Made by a program: the position numbers and the translations under genes
In this document: positions 44,337 to 53,304 of the stretch, in pieces
How positions within the stretch are numbered: the first letter of the stretch is position 1
Layout: every line of letters begins with the position of its first letter
NCBI RefSeq assembly: GCF_030506365.1
Contig: NZ_CP073092.1
Coordinates: 1,302,001-1,366,000, forward strand
Origin: Corynebacterium tuberculostearicum
GTDB taxonomy: Bacteria > Actinomycetota > Actinomycetes > Mycobacteriales > Mycobacteriaceae
Direction: 5' to 3'
Length of the DNA stretch: 64,000 nucleotides
Notes under the pieces: generated by a model
Told to the model about the DNA's origin: nothing
Seen by the model: only the letters and a program-made list of their open reading frames with translations
Databases searched by the model: none

Positions 44337-45101
44337 TTAGAGTAGCGACGCCAAAAAGTCCTTGGTGCGTGGCTGTTGCGGGTTATCCAGCACCTCAGCT
44401 GGGCTGCCGGACTCGATAACTACGCCGCCATCCATGAAGAAGACCTTATCGGCTACCTCGCGCGCAAAACCCATCTCGTGGGTGACGACGAGCATGGTCA
44501 TGCCTTCAGCTGCGAGGTCCTTCATAACGCGCAGCACTTCGCCGACGAGCTCGGGGTCGAGGGCGGACGTAGGTTCGTCGAAAAGCATAAGCTTAGGATC
44601 CATAGCCACTGCACGAGCGATGGCCACGCGCTGCTGCTGGCCGCCGGAGAGCTGTACCGGGTAGTTATTGGCCTTGGAAGCAAGTCCAACGTCCTCCAAC
44701 AGCTCCATAGCGCGGGCGCGGGCGGTCTCTTCCGGAATCTTTTTCACCTGCACCGGTGCCTCGATGATGTTTTCAATCACCGTGCGGTGGGGGAAGAGGT
44801 TGAAAGACTGAAAGACCATTCCGATATCGGAGCGCTGTTCTGCGGCTTCCTTCTCGCTGATCTCATAAAGGGTGCCGTTCTTTTCGCGGTAGCCAATCAG
44901 CTCGCCGTCGACGTAGAGTCGGCCCGCCGTCGCCTTATCAAGGTGATTGACGCAGCGCAGGAAGGTGGACTTGCCGGAGCCCGAGGGGCCTAACAGGCAG
45001 GCCACTTCGCCGGGCTGGACCTCAAGGTCAATGCCTTTGAGGACCTCGAGCTGTCCGAAGGACTTATGGACGTTCTGGGCGGAAATCATGGGAGTAGCCA
45101 T
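44337..45101 (-). CDS. Polar amino acid ABC transporter, ATPase
   Basis: GlnQ/HisP-type ATPase of 254 residues. Walker [18 protein letters not shown]-loop [14 protein letters not shown], signature [17 protein letters not shown], Walker [15 protein letters not shown] and the switch His in [13 protein letters not shown] are all intact. It drives uptake of a polar amino acid by the neighbouring permease and binding protein. The start overlaps the permease stop as TAATG. Confidence 0.95.
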   Translation of the reverse strand: MATPMISAQNVHKSFGQLEVLKGIDLEVQPGEVACLLGPSGSGKSTFLRCVNHLDKATAGRLYVDGELIGYREKNGTLYEISEKEAAEQRSDIGMVFQSFNLFPHRTVIENIIEAPVQVKKIPEETARARAMELLEDVGLASKANNYPVQLSGGQQQRVAIARAVAMDPKLMLFDEPTSALDPELVGEVLRVMKDLAAEGMTMLVVTHEMGFAREVADKVFFMDGGVVIESGSPAEVLDNPQQPRTKDFLASLL

Positions 45102-46054
45102 TAGTTTTTAGCCTCCGAAATCACGGATACGTTGCGGGGGATGGTTCCTTCAGCGTCTGCCAGCGCAGCAAGTTGGCGGCCAGTGAGTTCGCGGGTGGCA
45201 CCGCGCTCAAAGCGGCGCTCCAGGAAGTACTGTCCCACCATCAGCAGGGAAGTAACCACGAGGTACCAGGACGCTGCGACCAGCAACAGCGGGATGGGCT
45301 GGAAGAGCGCGGCGGAAATATCCGTGGAACGGCCGAAGATTTCCTCGGTATAAGGAATGGCCACCACGAGGGAAGAGGTCTTGAGCAAGGAAATGAACTC
45401 ATTGCCTGTGGGCGGAATGATAATGCGCATGGCCTGCGGAAGGACGGTGCGGCGCATGGTCATCCACCAGGACATGCCGAGTGCCTTGGAAGCTTCCTTC
45501 TGGCCCTCGGGAACGGAGGTGATACCGGAGCGCACAATCTCGGCCATATAGGCGGCTTCATTAAGCCCCAGGCCCATCACCGCAAGGAAGAAGGCGTTGG
45601 TGAGGATCGTCTGCAAAGACACCTCGGTAAAGCCCAAGTTGATGGATTGGTAGATGGCGGATAGCAGGCCCCAGAACACCAGTTGCACATAGATCGGCGT
45701 GCCGCGGAAGACCCAGAGGAATATCCAGGAGACGCTGCGCAGCACCGGGTTCGGGGACATGCGCATAACCGCAAGGATGGCACCACCCACAACGCCGATG
45801 ATCATTGACAAAATGGTGATGGCAATGGTGTGCAGGGAGGCAAGCGCAATGCGCTTATCAAAGAGATACTGGAAGTAGGTGTCCCAGCCAAAGGCCTCGT
45901 TGCGGGCGGAGGCGATGATGAACCACACGCCGAGCACGATAAGCAGGCCGGCGAATACCCAGCGCCACGGGTGGCGTAGAGGTCGCGCCTCGATCTTGGC
46001 GGGCTTTTCCTTAGGCTCTGCCGTAGCTGGCGTCGCCGCATTTTCATTAACCAT
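45101..46054 (-). CDS. Polar amino acid ABC transporter, permease
   Basis: 317 residues. After a Lys/Pro/Ala-rich cytosolic head there are about six helices of the HEQRo/GlnP type, with the EAA loop near 190-210 ([19 protein letters not shown] and [19 protein letters not shown]). ATG 46054 is preferred over ATG 46069: AAAGG sits 7 nt before it, and it overlaps the upstream stop by 8 nt (ATGGTTAA). It probably works as a homodimer, since only one permease gene is present. Confidence 0.93.
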   Translation of the reverse strand: MVNENAATPATAEPKEKPAKIEARPLRHPWRWVFAGLLIVLGVWFIIASARNEAFGWDTYFQYLFDKRIALASLHTIAITILSMIIGVVGGAILAVMRMSPNPVLRSVSWIFLWVFRGTPIYVQLVFWGLLSAIYQSINLGFTEVSLQTILTNAFFLAVMGLGLNEAAYMAEIVRSGITSVPEGQKEASKALGMSWWMTMRRTVLPQAMRIIIPPTGNEFISLLKTSSLVVAIPYTEEIFGRSTDISAALFQPIPLLLVAASWYLVVTSLLMVGQYFLERRFERGATRELTGRQLAALADAEGTIPRNVSVISEAKN

Positions 46055-46934
46055 TGATCGGCCTTTCATTAATCATTGCCTGGTCTATTAAGCCATCCTC
46101 GATGCCCCAACGGGACAAAATTTCTGCATACTCACCGGTTTCGATGAGGTGTTGCAGTGCCGCAGCCGAGGCCTTGCCCAAATCGGAATCCTTGGGTACG
46201 GCAAAGCCATAGGGCGATGCTTGGAACATATCGCCTACCTGCCGCATCTTTCCTTCGGAGCGGTTGACCGCCCACGCCGTTACTGGGGAGTCTGCGGACA
46301 GGGCATCTGCGCGTCCCATAAGTACCGCCAGCGCGGCGTTGTCACCGGTGTCATAAGACAAAACCGTGAGATCGCCGTTGCACGCATCCTTCTTGGGGCG
46401 CACATCGTCGGTTTCAGATACCGTGGTGCGCTGCACCGCGACGGTCAGGCCGCAAGGATTATCCGGGTCAACCTTCTTGGGGCCATCTACTCGCTCGGCC
46501 CACTGGATGCCGGCGTAGAGGTGATCTACAAAGTCGAATTCATTGCGGCGCTCGGGGTTATCCGTGAATCCGGATGCGCCCATATCAATCTGGCCCGATT
46601 GCACGGCGGGCAGGATCATGGAGAAGTCCTGTTCCATGGGCTGGAAATCGAGTCCCAAGACGCCGGCAACGGCGCGAGCAAGATCGAGTTCAACGCCCTG
46701 GAGTGCCCCGTGGGAATCCTTAAGCTGAAATGGGGCATAGGGCGGGTTAGTTCCGGCGGTAAGGACGCCATCGTTGTCGTCATACATGGCGGCAATTTCC
46801 GGCACCATTGCGGAATGGGGTTCTTCCCAGCCGTCCGGAGTGGAATCTTCCTCGTTGGTGACGCAGGCGCCCAGGCTCAACGTGGGGACGAGGACCGCGG
46901 CGAGAATTGTGCGGCGAGAAAACGAACGCGGCAT
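46047..46934 (-). CDS. Polar amino acid ABC transporter, substrate-binding lipoprotein
   Basis: 295 residues, lipobox LSLGAC with the lipid Cys near 24 after a twin-Arg-like SRRTIL stretch. The mature part is a family 3 solute-binding domain: AGTNPPYAPFQ, GVELDLARAVAGVLG, QSGQIDMGASGFTDNPERRNEFDFV. An acidic or glutamine-type amino acid is likely but not certain. The start overlaps the DUF368 stop as TAATG, so the four genes form one operon. Confidence 0.93.
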   Translation of the reverse strand: MPRSFSRRTILAAVLVPTLSLGACVTNEEDSTPDGWEEPHSAMVPEIAAMYDDNDGVLTAGTNPPYAPFQLKDSHGALQGVELDLARAVAGVLGLDFQPMEQDFSMILPAVQSGQIDMGASGFTDNPERRNEFDFVDHLYAGIQWAERVDGPKKVDPDNPCGLTVAVQRTTVSETDDVRPKKDACNGDLTVLSYDTGDNAALAVLMGRADALSADSPVTAWAVNRSEGKMRQVGDMFQASPYGFAVPKDSDLGKASAAALQHLIETGEYAEILSRWGIEDGLIDQAMINERPING

Positions 46935-47770
46935 TACTCTTGCGCCGTCCTTTCATCTATAGCGCGGGCTTTCTTCATATCTGCGAAGATGAACGCGGAG
47001 ACGATGAGTGCACCGAGGATGAACATGCCGATGATGATGCCGCTAGAGGCATCCTGGTCAGCTCCCCACGGCCATAGGGCGCGCAGAGAACCGAGCATGA
47101 AACCTGCCATGGCCATCAGCGTGGGGGCGCGGTGGTGATCCAGCAGGAAATTTAATGCCTTGATGAATGCCGCGAGGCCACACAGGGCACCCAGCGCGAA
47201 GACGGCGATAGTGCCTAGGTCACGATCTGAAACCGCGCCAATGATGGGCTGGTAGAGGCCCATGGTCAGCAGGATGAGCGAGCCGGAAATGCCTGGCAGG
47301 ATGAGTGCGCATACCGCGATGGCGGCGGCGAAGAAGACCACGATGAGGCTGGGGTTCTCGTGCGGTTCGGAGGTGAATCCGGTGATAAAGAAGATCGCAA
47401 TCGTGGCAACGACGAACGCGATGATGGACGAGGGGCGCAGCCGTTCCTGCTTGGAGAGCATGGATAGCGGTACAAAAATGGACACAGCCACCATGCCCAA
47501 AAAGAGCGCTCCGGAAGCCGATACGTGATTTTCCACGAAGTTAGAAAGCACGGTGGACATCCCGAAGACGGCGATGAACATACCGATAGCTACGGAGAGG
47601 AGGAAGCTCCATTCGACCTTCTTGAAGCGGCCGGAGATGAGATCGTTGGCGTTGTGGACTGCGCGTTCATAAATGCCCACGATGAGCGCCACGGTGCCAC
47701 CGGAGATGCCGGGTACGAGCTCGGCCATGCCGATGAGGGCACCGCGGATAGCGTTCAAAATGTACTGCAT
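46934..47770 (-). CDS. DUF368 membrane protein (PopT-type polyprenyl-phosphate translocase)
   Basis: 278 residues with about eight helices. GALIGMAELVPGISGGTVALI near the N-terminus and ALILPGISGSLILLTMG near the middle are the paired DUF368 signatures. DUF368 proteins (PopT) were shown in other bacteria to recycle undecaprenyl phosphate across the membrane; corynebacteria use decaprenyl phosphate. ATG 47770 has TAAATT ending 8 nt upstream. It is the first gene of an operon with a polar amino acid transporter, an unusual partnership. Confidence 0.88.
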   Translation of the reverse strand: MQYILNAIRGALIGMAELVPGISGGTVALIVGIYERAVHNANDLISGRFKKVEWSFLLSVAIGMFIAVFGMSTVLSNFVENHVSASGALFLGMVAVSIFVPLSMLSKQERLRPSSIIAFVVATIAIFFITGFTSEPHENPSLIVVFFAAAIAVCALILPGISGSLILLTMGLYQPIIGAVSDRDLGTIAVFALGALCGLAAFIKALNFLLDHHRAPTLMAMAGFMLGSLRALWPWGADQDASSGIIIGMFILGALIVSAFIFADMKKARAIDERTAQE

Positions 47771-48195
47771 AAAATAAAAATTTACCTGGGAGGGGACTGG
47801 TGCGGAGGGCGACTGGCCTAGCAAGGCGGCAGAAAAGTGCCGAAGAGGGAGGCTAGGCGAACCACAGTGAAGCGTAATGCATATCTTTCATTAGAGGGCG
47901 GTTAGCTACCTGCCGCGGCAGAGGGGGATCTTCTCCCTAACCGTAGAGGTAAAACCGTATTCACGAATATTCTGTCAGTTTAATGCACCCCAATGCAACT
48001 ATGCAGTTTGGGGCAGGATATACGGACTTGGCCACAGTGGGATGGTCCATTCAGAAGCAACCATAAGTTTCCCATTATTCAGTCTCCTGTTTACGCGGGC
48101 TTCAACTAGCTGAAAGCTTCACGTCCTAGAATCCCTTGCGTATTCCCGCCATCTTCCCTGAGCAAGCATCCCTTTCCATTCTTAAAGGACTCTCT
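47771..48195. other. Divergent intergenic region with nested inverted repeats
   Basis: About 425 bp, partly A/T-rich, between the DUF368 operon and the metallophosphoesterase gene. CGGTTAG (47899-47905) and CTAACCG (47937-47943) enclose a perfect 12-bp palindrome, CTGCCGCGGCAG (47910-47921). A second short repeat, TTCA-6 nt-TGAA, lies near 48102. No gene was seen. Confidence 0.5.
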
Positions 48196-50379
48196 ATGAA
48201 AAATCGTTTCGTCCTGCCTGCGCTAACTGCAACCGCGGTGGTGGGAAACCTCGTTGTTGTACCGGCCGCAAGTGCTGCGGAGTTTGGGGCCGAGGGGGCG
48301 TCGCCAAGCGAGGGCTCTCGTTTCAGCATCGGCGTCTTACCGGATACCCAGTTCTATTCGCGCTATTCCACCCCGGAGACGGGCAACTTGGCCCAAGCTC
48401 GCTACGGAAGCGAACCCTACTTGGCCCAAACTCAATGGTTGGTAGACCACCAAGACGAGCTGAACATGGACTTCGTCACCCACCTGGGCGATGTCGTCGA
48501 CCAGTGGAACGTGGAGGGCGAATGGCAGGTAGCCGATAAGGCCATGCAGGTCCTCGACGACTCGGATCTGAACTACTCCATCCTGCCCGGCAATCACGAC
48601 ATGGACGTGGAGGGTGCGTCGGCTCACCCGTATGACAAGTGGTTTAGCGCCGATCGTGCCAAGGCCGCTAATCCGGAGACCTTCCAAGAACGTTACACTG
48701 CGGTCAATAATGACTCCGAGGCCCACATCTTTGAAGCCGAGGGTCAGAAGTACCTCAACCTTGCGCTCGGCTGGCGCGCCGATGAAAGGGCCATTGCATG
48801 GGCGCAAGGCATCATTGATCAGCACCCAGACCTTCCGGTCATTGTGACCACCCATGAGGCCCTCAACATCGACGGGGAGGGCAACGTTTTCTATTCCGAT
48901 GACTATGGCAAGGGCTTGTGGGATACGTTCATCAAGCGCAACGACCAGATTTTCCTGGTGATGGGTGGCCACCACCACGGTGCGGGCTACCGCGTGGATA
49001 AGAACGATGCCGGCCATGACGTCGTTTCCATCTTGCAGGACTATCAGATGGCCTATCAGGGTGGTAATGGATTGCTGGGCGTGCTCGAGTTCGACCTTTC
49101 CGGCAAGCAGCTGGAGATGACCGCTCTCTCGCCGTGGGTGGCGCAGAAGCCGCACGAGGAGCTGACGCAGTTCGACAAGCTCACCCTGGATGATGAGGGC
49201 GATAGCTACGCCATTCCGTTCGACTTTGAGCAGCGCTTTTCGTCCTTTTCGCCGGATTTCGCCGTGGGCGAGGGCCACCAGCCGGACCTGGCGCAGCGTG
49301 CGCGCGACATCGCCGCGGAAGGCTATAGGCCCTATACCATCGCGGAGGATGAGCTGCCCAAGGGTGCGGATGACTTTGCCAAGAACGACCACACGGTATT
49401 CCACTGGCGCCCGGGCCAGGCCCAAGACAAGGACGGGCATGCGCTCGCCGACGGCGCCCCTGCCGGCCGCGGCACCACCATCCCCGATATTGCCAGCGAT
49501 TCCGGCAGCGACCTGCACCGCTCTGGCGCCATGCTAGGCGATCGGGTGACCTATAGCTCCGATCACCACCCGCTGTCCTCTGATTCCGGCTCCCTCTTCT
49601 GGTCCGACCCTGCCGGCAAGGTAGGCAATGCCGAGTTCCGCACCGATAAGGGAGCGGCAGCCAATAGCGTCGATACCACCAAGGGGTATACCTTCGAATC
49701 CTTCGTCAAGATTCCTAAAGACTTCAATGGTGCCCAGCATGGCTGGGGAAGTGCGCTTAGCCGCGACTCTGCGATCAATAAATTAGTCGACGGCTCCGAA
49801 GACACGGACCCTACCGTCATGTTTGGCATCTCCAACCTCCGCGAGCTGCGCTGGTGGGCGGAGCCGAAGCAAGGAAGCGGTTCTACCGTATGGTCCCACG
49901 AGGTGCCCAAGGACGAGTGGATGCACATTGCCGTGGTCAATGATCCTCAGCGCGATAGCGTGGAGATGTTCATCAACGGCGCGCCTATCTTACGCAACGC
50001 GGTAGGTGCCGAAGGTCTTCTCCCGCGCGACCTGCAGTGGGTTATGGGTGGCGGTTTTGATAACCAGCGCCCGCAGGATCCGTGGTACGGCTGGATCGGC
50101 GAGACCCGCCTGACCCAGGGTGTTCTGGGCAAGGACGAATGGCTTACCGCCCGTGCACACGGGGACGGCAAACCGGCTGATACTACGCAGCCAGCCGCGG
50201 GCAGCTCCGCATCGAGCAACGGCGCGAGCTCCAAGCCCGCAGTTCTGGGGGCAATCCTCGGCATCGCGGGCGTGGCCGGACTCATCGGTCTTGCACTACC
50301 GCAGCTGAAGGCCTCAATCCCGCAAATCAACGCGCTCCTGCGCAAGTACCACCTGCCAACCCTGCCTGAACTGGGCTAA
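48196..50379 (+). CDS. Secreted membrane-anchored metallophosphoesterase with LamG-like domain
   Basis: 727 residues. The signal peptide ends AASA-AE. Calcineurin-type phosphoesterase motifs follow in order: GVLPDTQFYS, HLGDVVDQWN, LPGNHDMD, VTTHE and GGHHHGAG (about 35-290). A concanavalin A/LamG-like domain (about 480-650) resembles sugar-binding modules. A Ser/Ala linker and one C-terminal helix near 675-700 anchor it, with a short tail. AAAGGA lies 6 nt before ATG 48196. It may release phosphate from envelope or host phosphoesters; phosphate regulation is plausible but was not seen. Confidence 0.9.
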   Translation: MKNRFVLPALTATAVVGNLVVVPAASAAEFGAEGASPSEGSRFSIGVLPDTQFYSRYSTPETGNLAQARYGSEPYLAQTQWLVDHQDELNMDFVTHLGDVVDQWNVEGEWQVADKAMQVLDDSDLNYSILPGNHDMDVEGASAHPYDKWFSADRAKAANPETFQERYTAVNNDSEAHIFEAEGQKYLNLALGWRADERAIAWAQGIIDQHPDLPVIVTTHEALNIDGEGNVFYSDDYGKGLWDTFIKRNDQIFLVMGGHHHGAGYRVDKNDAGHDVVSILQDYQMAYQGGNGLLGVLEFDLSGKQLEMTALSPWVAQKPHEELTQFDKLTLDDEGDSYAIPFDFEQRFSSFSPDFAVGEGHQPDLAQRARDIAAEGYRPYTIAEDELPKGADDFAKNDHTVFHWRPGQAQDKDGHALADGAPAGRGTTIPDIASDSGSDLHRSGAMLGDRVTYSSDHHPLSSDSGSLFWSDPAGKVGNAEFRTDKGAAANSVDTTKGYTFESFVKIPKDFNGAQHGWGSALSRDSAINKLVDGSEDTDPTVMFGISNLRELRWWAEPKQGSGSTVWSHEVPKDEWMHIAVVNDPQRDSVEMFINGAPILRNAVGAEGLLPRDLQWVMGGGFDNQRPQDPWYGWIGETRLTQGVLGKDEWLTARAHGDGKPADTTQPAAGSSASSNGASSKPAVLGAILGIAGVAGLIGLALPQLKASIPQINALLRKYHLPTLPELG

Positions 50380-50383
50380 AGCA

Positions 50384-50427
50384 AAGGCCTCGGTTTCCCT
50401 GACTTAGTGGAAACCGAGGCCTTATCT
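50384..50427. terminator. Bidirectional terminator
   Basis: AAGGCCTCGGTTTCC-10 nt-GGAAACCGAGGCCTT, a perfect 15-bp stem. It serves the phosphoesterase gene and, on the other strand, the tRNA gene. Confidence 0.85.
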
Positions 50428-50432
50428 CGTTG

Positions 50433-50506
50433 TGCCCCTGGTGAGACTCGAACTCACACTGGACGGGTTTTGAATCCGTTGCCTCTGCCAATTGGGCTAC
50501 AGGGGC
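50433..50506 (-). tRNA. tRNA with CAA anticodon (Leu), short variable loop
   Basis: 74 nt. Acceptor GCCCCTG/CAGGGGC is perfect, T-arm GTGAG-TTCGAGT-CTCAC is perfect, discriminator A. Anticodon stem ACGGA/CCCGT with loop TTCAAAA gives CAA, but pair 31-39 is A-C. The D-stem has one mismatch. The variable region is only CCAGT, unlike the long arm normal for bacterial tRNA-Leu. Confidence 0.85.
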
Positions 50507-50664
50507 GCACAGTGTAAAGGCGGATTGCCTTTGACTGTGAAAATAGTAGCGCAGGCACTAGGCGAATTCCTAATTGGGTATTGGTAGCGGGGGAATGCCC
50601 ACGTCATCCACAATATCTACACCGGGGTGTTCGGATGTCGGGGTGCTTCTCTAGGATGGGGCAG

Positions 50665-53304
50665 GTGACTACTAATCAGCCTCGACTTCTGCTCATTGAC
50701 GGCCACTCTATGGCCTTTCGTGCCTTCTATGCCCTGCCGGTGGATAATTTCTCCACCTCAGGAGGTCAGCACACTAATGCCGTGTATGGCTTCTTATCGA
50801 TGCTCTCTAATATCGTGGCGGAAGAGACCCCCGACGCCATTGCGGTGGCATTCGACGTGGGGCGCAAGACCTTCCGCACTGAGATGTTCCCTGACTATAA
50901 GGCCCAGCGCGAGGCCGCGCCGGAGGAATTCAAGGGGCAGGTAGACCTCATTCGCGAGGTGCTCGAGGTACTGGGCATTACCACCCTTTCTCGTGAGAAC
51001 TACGAGGCCGATGACATCCTGGCTACTCTCGCAACCGAGGCACAGGACTATGAGACTCTCATCGTCACCGGAGACCGTGACTACCTGCAGTTGGTTAATG
51101 AGTCCACGACGGTGCTCTATCCCATGAAGGGCGTATCCACGCTCCACCGCTTTACCCCATCCGCGGTAGAAGAAAAGTACGGTCTCACCCCCGCGCAGTA
51201 CCCAGACTTTGCCGCGCTGCGTGGCGATCCTTCCGATAATTTGCCGGGCATCCCAAAGGTGGGCGAGAAGACTGCCACCAAGTGGATAGTCAAGTATGGA
51301 GACTTGGCATCCTTGGTAGAGCACGCCGAGGAAATTAAGGGCGTGGTGGGCAATAACTTCCGCGAGCGCATCGAGCAGGTGCAGATGAACCGCAAGCTCA
51401 CCCAGATGATTACGGACATGGACCTAGAGGTCGGTCCTGCTGATTTGGCCTTCAAGGAAGCCAAGGTCGCCGACGTTGCCGCCAAGTTCGATGACCTAGA
51501 GTTCGGTACCAACCTGCGTGATCGCGTACTCGCCGCCATTCCCAATGATGGTGCTGAGGCAGCGCAGCAAGCCGAGGAAGTCCAAGAGCTAGAAACAGTC
51601 ATCGACGATGAGCCATTGTCTCAGTGGCTGCCTGGCCGTAAGCACGTTGCAGTTTATGTCCAAGGCGAGGGAAACCCGGGGCAGGGTGATGTTTCGGCGA
51701 TTGCTTTCGTGGATCAAGAACGCCACGGCCTGCAAGTGGAGCTGGGCGATCTTACTGCCGAGGACGATAAGGCCCTTGCGCAGTGGTTGGCCTCCGATGC
51801 GCCGAAGTATTTCCACGAAGCGAAGGCCGCTTTCCATATGCTCGCCGGCCGCGGGATTGAGCTGGCAGGCATCGCTCATGACACGGCCCTTGCCGCTTAC
51901 CTGTTACGGCCCGGTCAGCGCACTTACGCGCTTGCCGACGTCTACCAGCGCCACCTCCAAAAGACCCTCGGCGCCGCCACGGAACAGCTTTCCCTGCTGG
52001 ATGATTCCTCTCTAGTGGACCAGGCCGCAGCAATTATGGAGCTTGCAGAAAGGCTCACCGCAGAGCTACAGGAGATTGACTCTTTCGAGCTCTATACCGA
52101 CCTCGAGCTGCCGCTGGTAACCATTCTGGCGCGCATGGAGGCTACCGGAATTGCCGTTGACGTTGACATTCTCGAAACGCAAAAGGATGCCTTTGTAGAG
52201 CAGGTTGCCGAACAAGAGCGCGCCGCCCGCGAGCTTGCCGGCGATGACAAGCTCAACCTCAACTCGCCGAAGCAGCTGCAAACCGTGCTCTTTGAGACAT
52301 TTGAGCTGCCCAAGACCAAGAAGACGAAGACGGGCTATTCCACCGCGGCCAAGGAGATTGAACAGCTCGCGGCCAAGAACCCCCATCCCTTCCTGGATCA
52401 CCTTTTGGCACACCGCGAGTACCAGAAGATGAAGACCACCCTGGAGGGCCTCATCAAAACCGTGCAGCCTGACGGCCGCATTCACACCACGTTTAACCAA
52501 ACTGTGGCCTCTACCGGCCGCTTGTCGTCCACCGAACCCAACCTGCAAAACATCCCTGTACGTACGGAGGCCGGCCGCCAGATCCGTTCTGCCTTCATCG
52601 TGGGCGATGGCTTCGATGAGCTCATGACTGCGGACTACTCCCAGATTGAGATGCGTGTCATGGCGCATCTCTCCGCTGACCCGGGCCTCATCGAGGCATA
52701 CAAGGAAGGCGAAGACCTGCACAACTATGTTGGCTCTCGAGTTTTTGACGTTCCCATTGACCAGGTGACATCCGAGCTGCGCCGCCGGGTTAAGGCCATG
52801 TCCTATGGGTTGGTCTACGGGCTGTCTGCCTTTGGTCTATCCCAGCAATTGGGCATTCCGGCGGGGGAGGCAAAGTCCATCATGGAAAGCTACTTCGAGC
52901 GCTTTGGCGGCGTGAAGAAGTACCTCGATGAAGTCGTGGTCCAAGCCCGCAAGGATGGTTACACGGCAACGCTCTTCGGCCGTCGCCGCTACTTGCCAGA
53001 GCTAAACTCCGATAACCGCCTAGCACGCGAGAACGCGGAGCGCGCAGCGCTTAATGCACCGATTCAGGGCACTGCCGCTGACATTATTAAGGTGGCGATG
53101 ATTCGCGTAGACCGCGCACTGCAAGGGATGAAGTCTCGCGTGCTGCTTCAGGTACACGATGAATTGGTGGTCGAAGTCGCCCCCGGTGAGGCGGACAAGG
53201 TTCGAGAGATTCTCGAGCGCGAGATGGACTCAGCGATCGAGCTGAACGTGCCGCTGGAGGTCTCCGCCGGCGCCGGCAAGGATTGGGATGCCGCAGCCCA
53301 CTAG
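50665..53304 (+). CDS. polA: DNA polymerase I PolA
   Basis: Repair and Okazaki-fragment polymerase of 879 residues. The 5'-nuclease domain (1-290) has LLLIDGHSMAFRAFYALP and YEADDILATLA; the central 3'-exonuclease fold (about 310-490) lacks the usual DEDD residues, as in other actinobacteria. Polymerase motifs A (DYSQIEMRVMAHLS), B (RRRVKAMSYGLVYGLSAFG) and C (VHDELVVE) are intact. GTG 50665 is chosen because TAGGAT ends 7 nt before it; ATG 50656 would lie on that hexamer. Confidence 0.96.
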   Translation: MTTNQPRLLLIDGHSMAFRAFYALPVDNFSTSGGQHTNAVYGFLSMLSNIVAEETPDAIAVAFDVGRKTFRTEMFPDYKAQREAAPEEFKGQVDLIREVLEVLGITTLSRENYEADDILATLATEAQDYETLIVTGDRDYLQLVNESTTVLYPMKGVSTLHRFTPSAVEEKYGLTPAQYPDFAALRGDPSDNLPGIPKVGEKTATKWIVKYGDLASLVEHAEEIKGVVGNNFRERIEQVQMNRKLTQMITDMDLEVGPADLAFKEAKVADVAAKFDDLEFGTNLRDRVLAAIPNDGAEAAQQAEEVQELETVIDDEPLSQWLPGRKHVAVYVQGEGNPGQGDVSAIAFVDQERHGLQVELGDLTAEDDKALAQWLASDAPKYFHEAKAAFHMLAGRGIELAGIAHDTALAAYLLRPGQRTYALADVYQRHLQKTLGAATEQLSLLDDSSLVDQAAAIMELAERLTAELQEIDSFELYTDLELPLVTILARMEATGIAVDVDILETQKDAFVEQVAEQERAARELAGDDKLNLNSPKQLQTVLFETFELPKTKKTKTGYSTAAKEIEQLAAKNPHPFLDHLLAHREYQKMKTTLEGLIKTVQPDGRIHTTFNQTVASTGRLSSTEPNLQNIPVRTEAGRQIRSAFIVGDGFDELMTADYSQIEMRVMAHLSADPGLIEAYKEGEDLHNYVGSRVFDVPIDQVTSELRRRVKAMSYGLVYGLSAFGLSQQLGIPAGEAKSIMESYFERFGGVKKYLDEVVVQARKDGYTATLFGRRRYLPELNSDNRLARENAERAALNAPIQGTAADIIKVAMIRVDRALQGMKSRVLLQVHDELVVEVAPGEADKVREILEREMDSAIELNVPLEVSAGAGKDWDAAAH

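Noticed and set aside
46149..47138. Plus-strand open frame of 329 codons opposite the amino acid-binding protein
   Set aside because: It crosses two coupled minus-strand genes and has no family resemblance.
48337..49518. Minus-strand open frame of 393 codons opposite the metallophosphoesterase
   Set aside because: No recognisable domain; all phosphoesterase motifs are on the plus strand.
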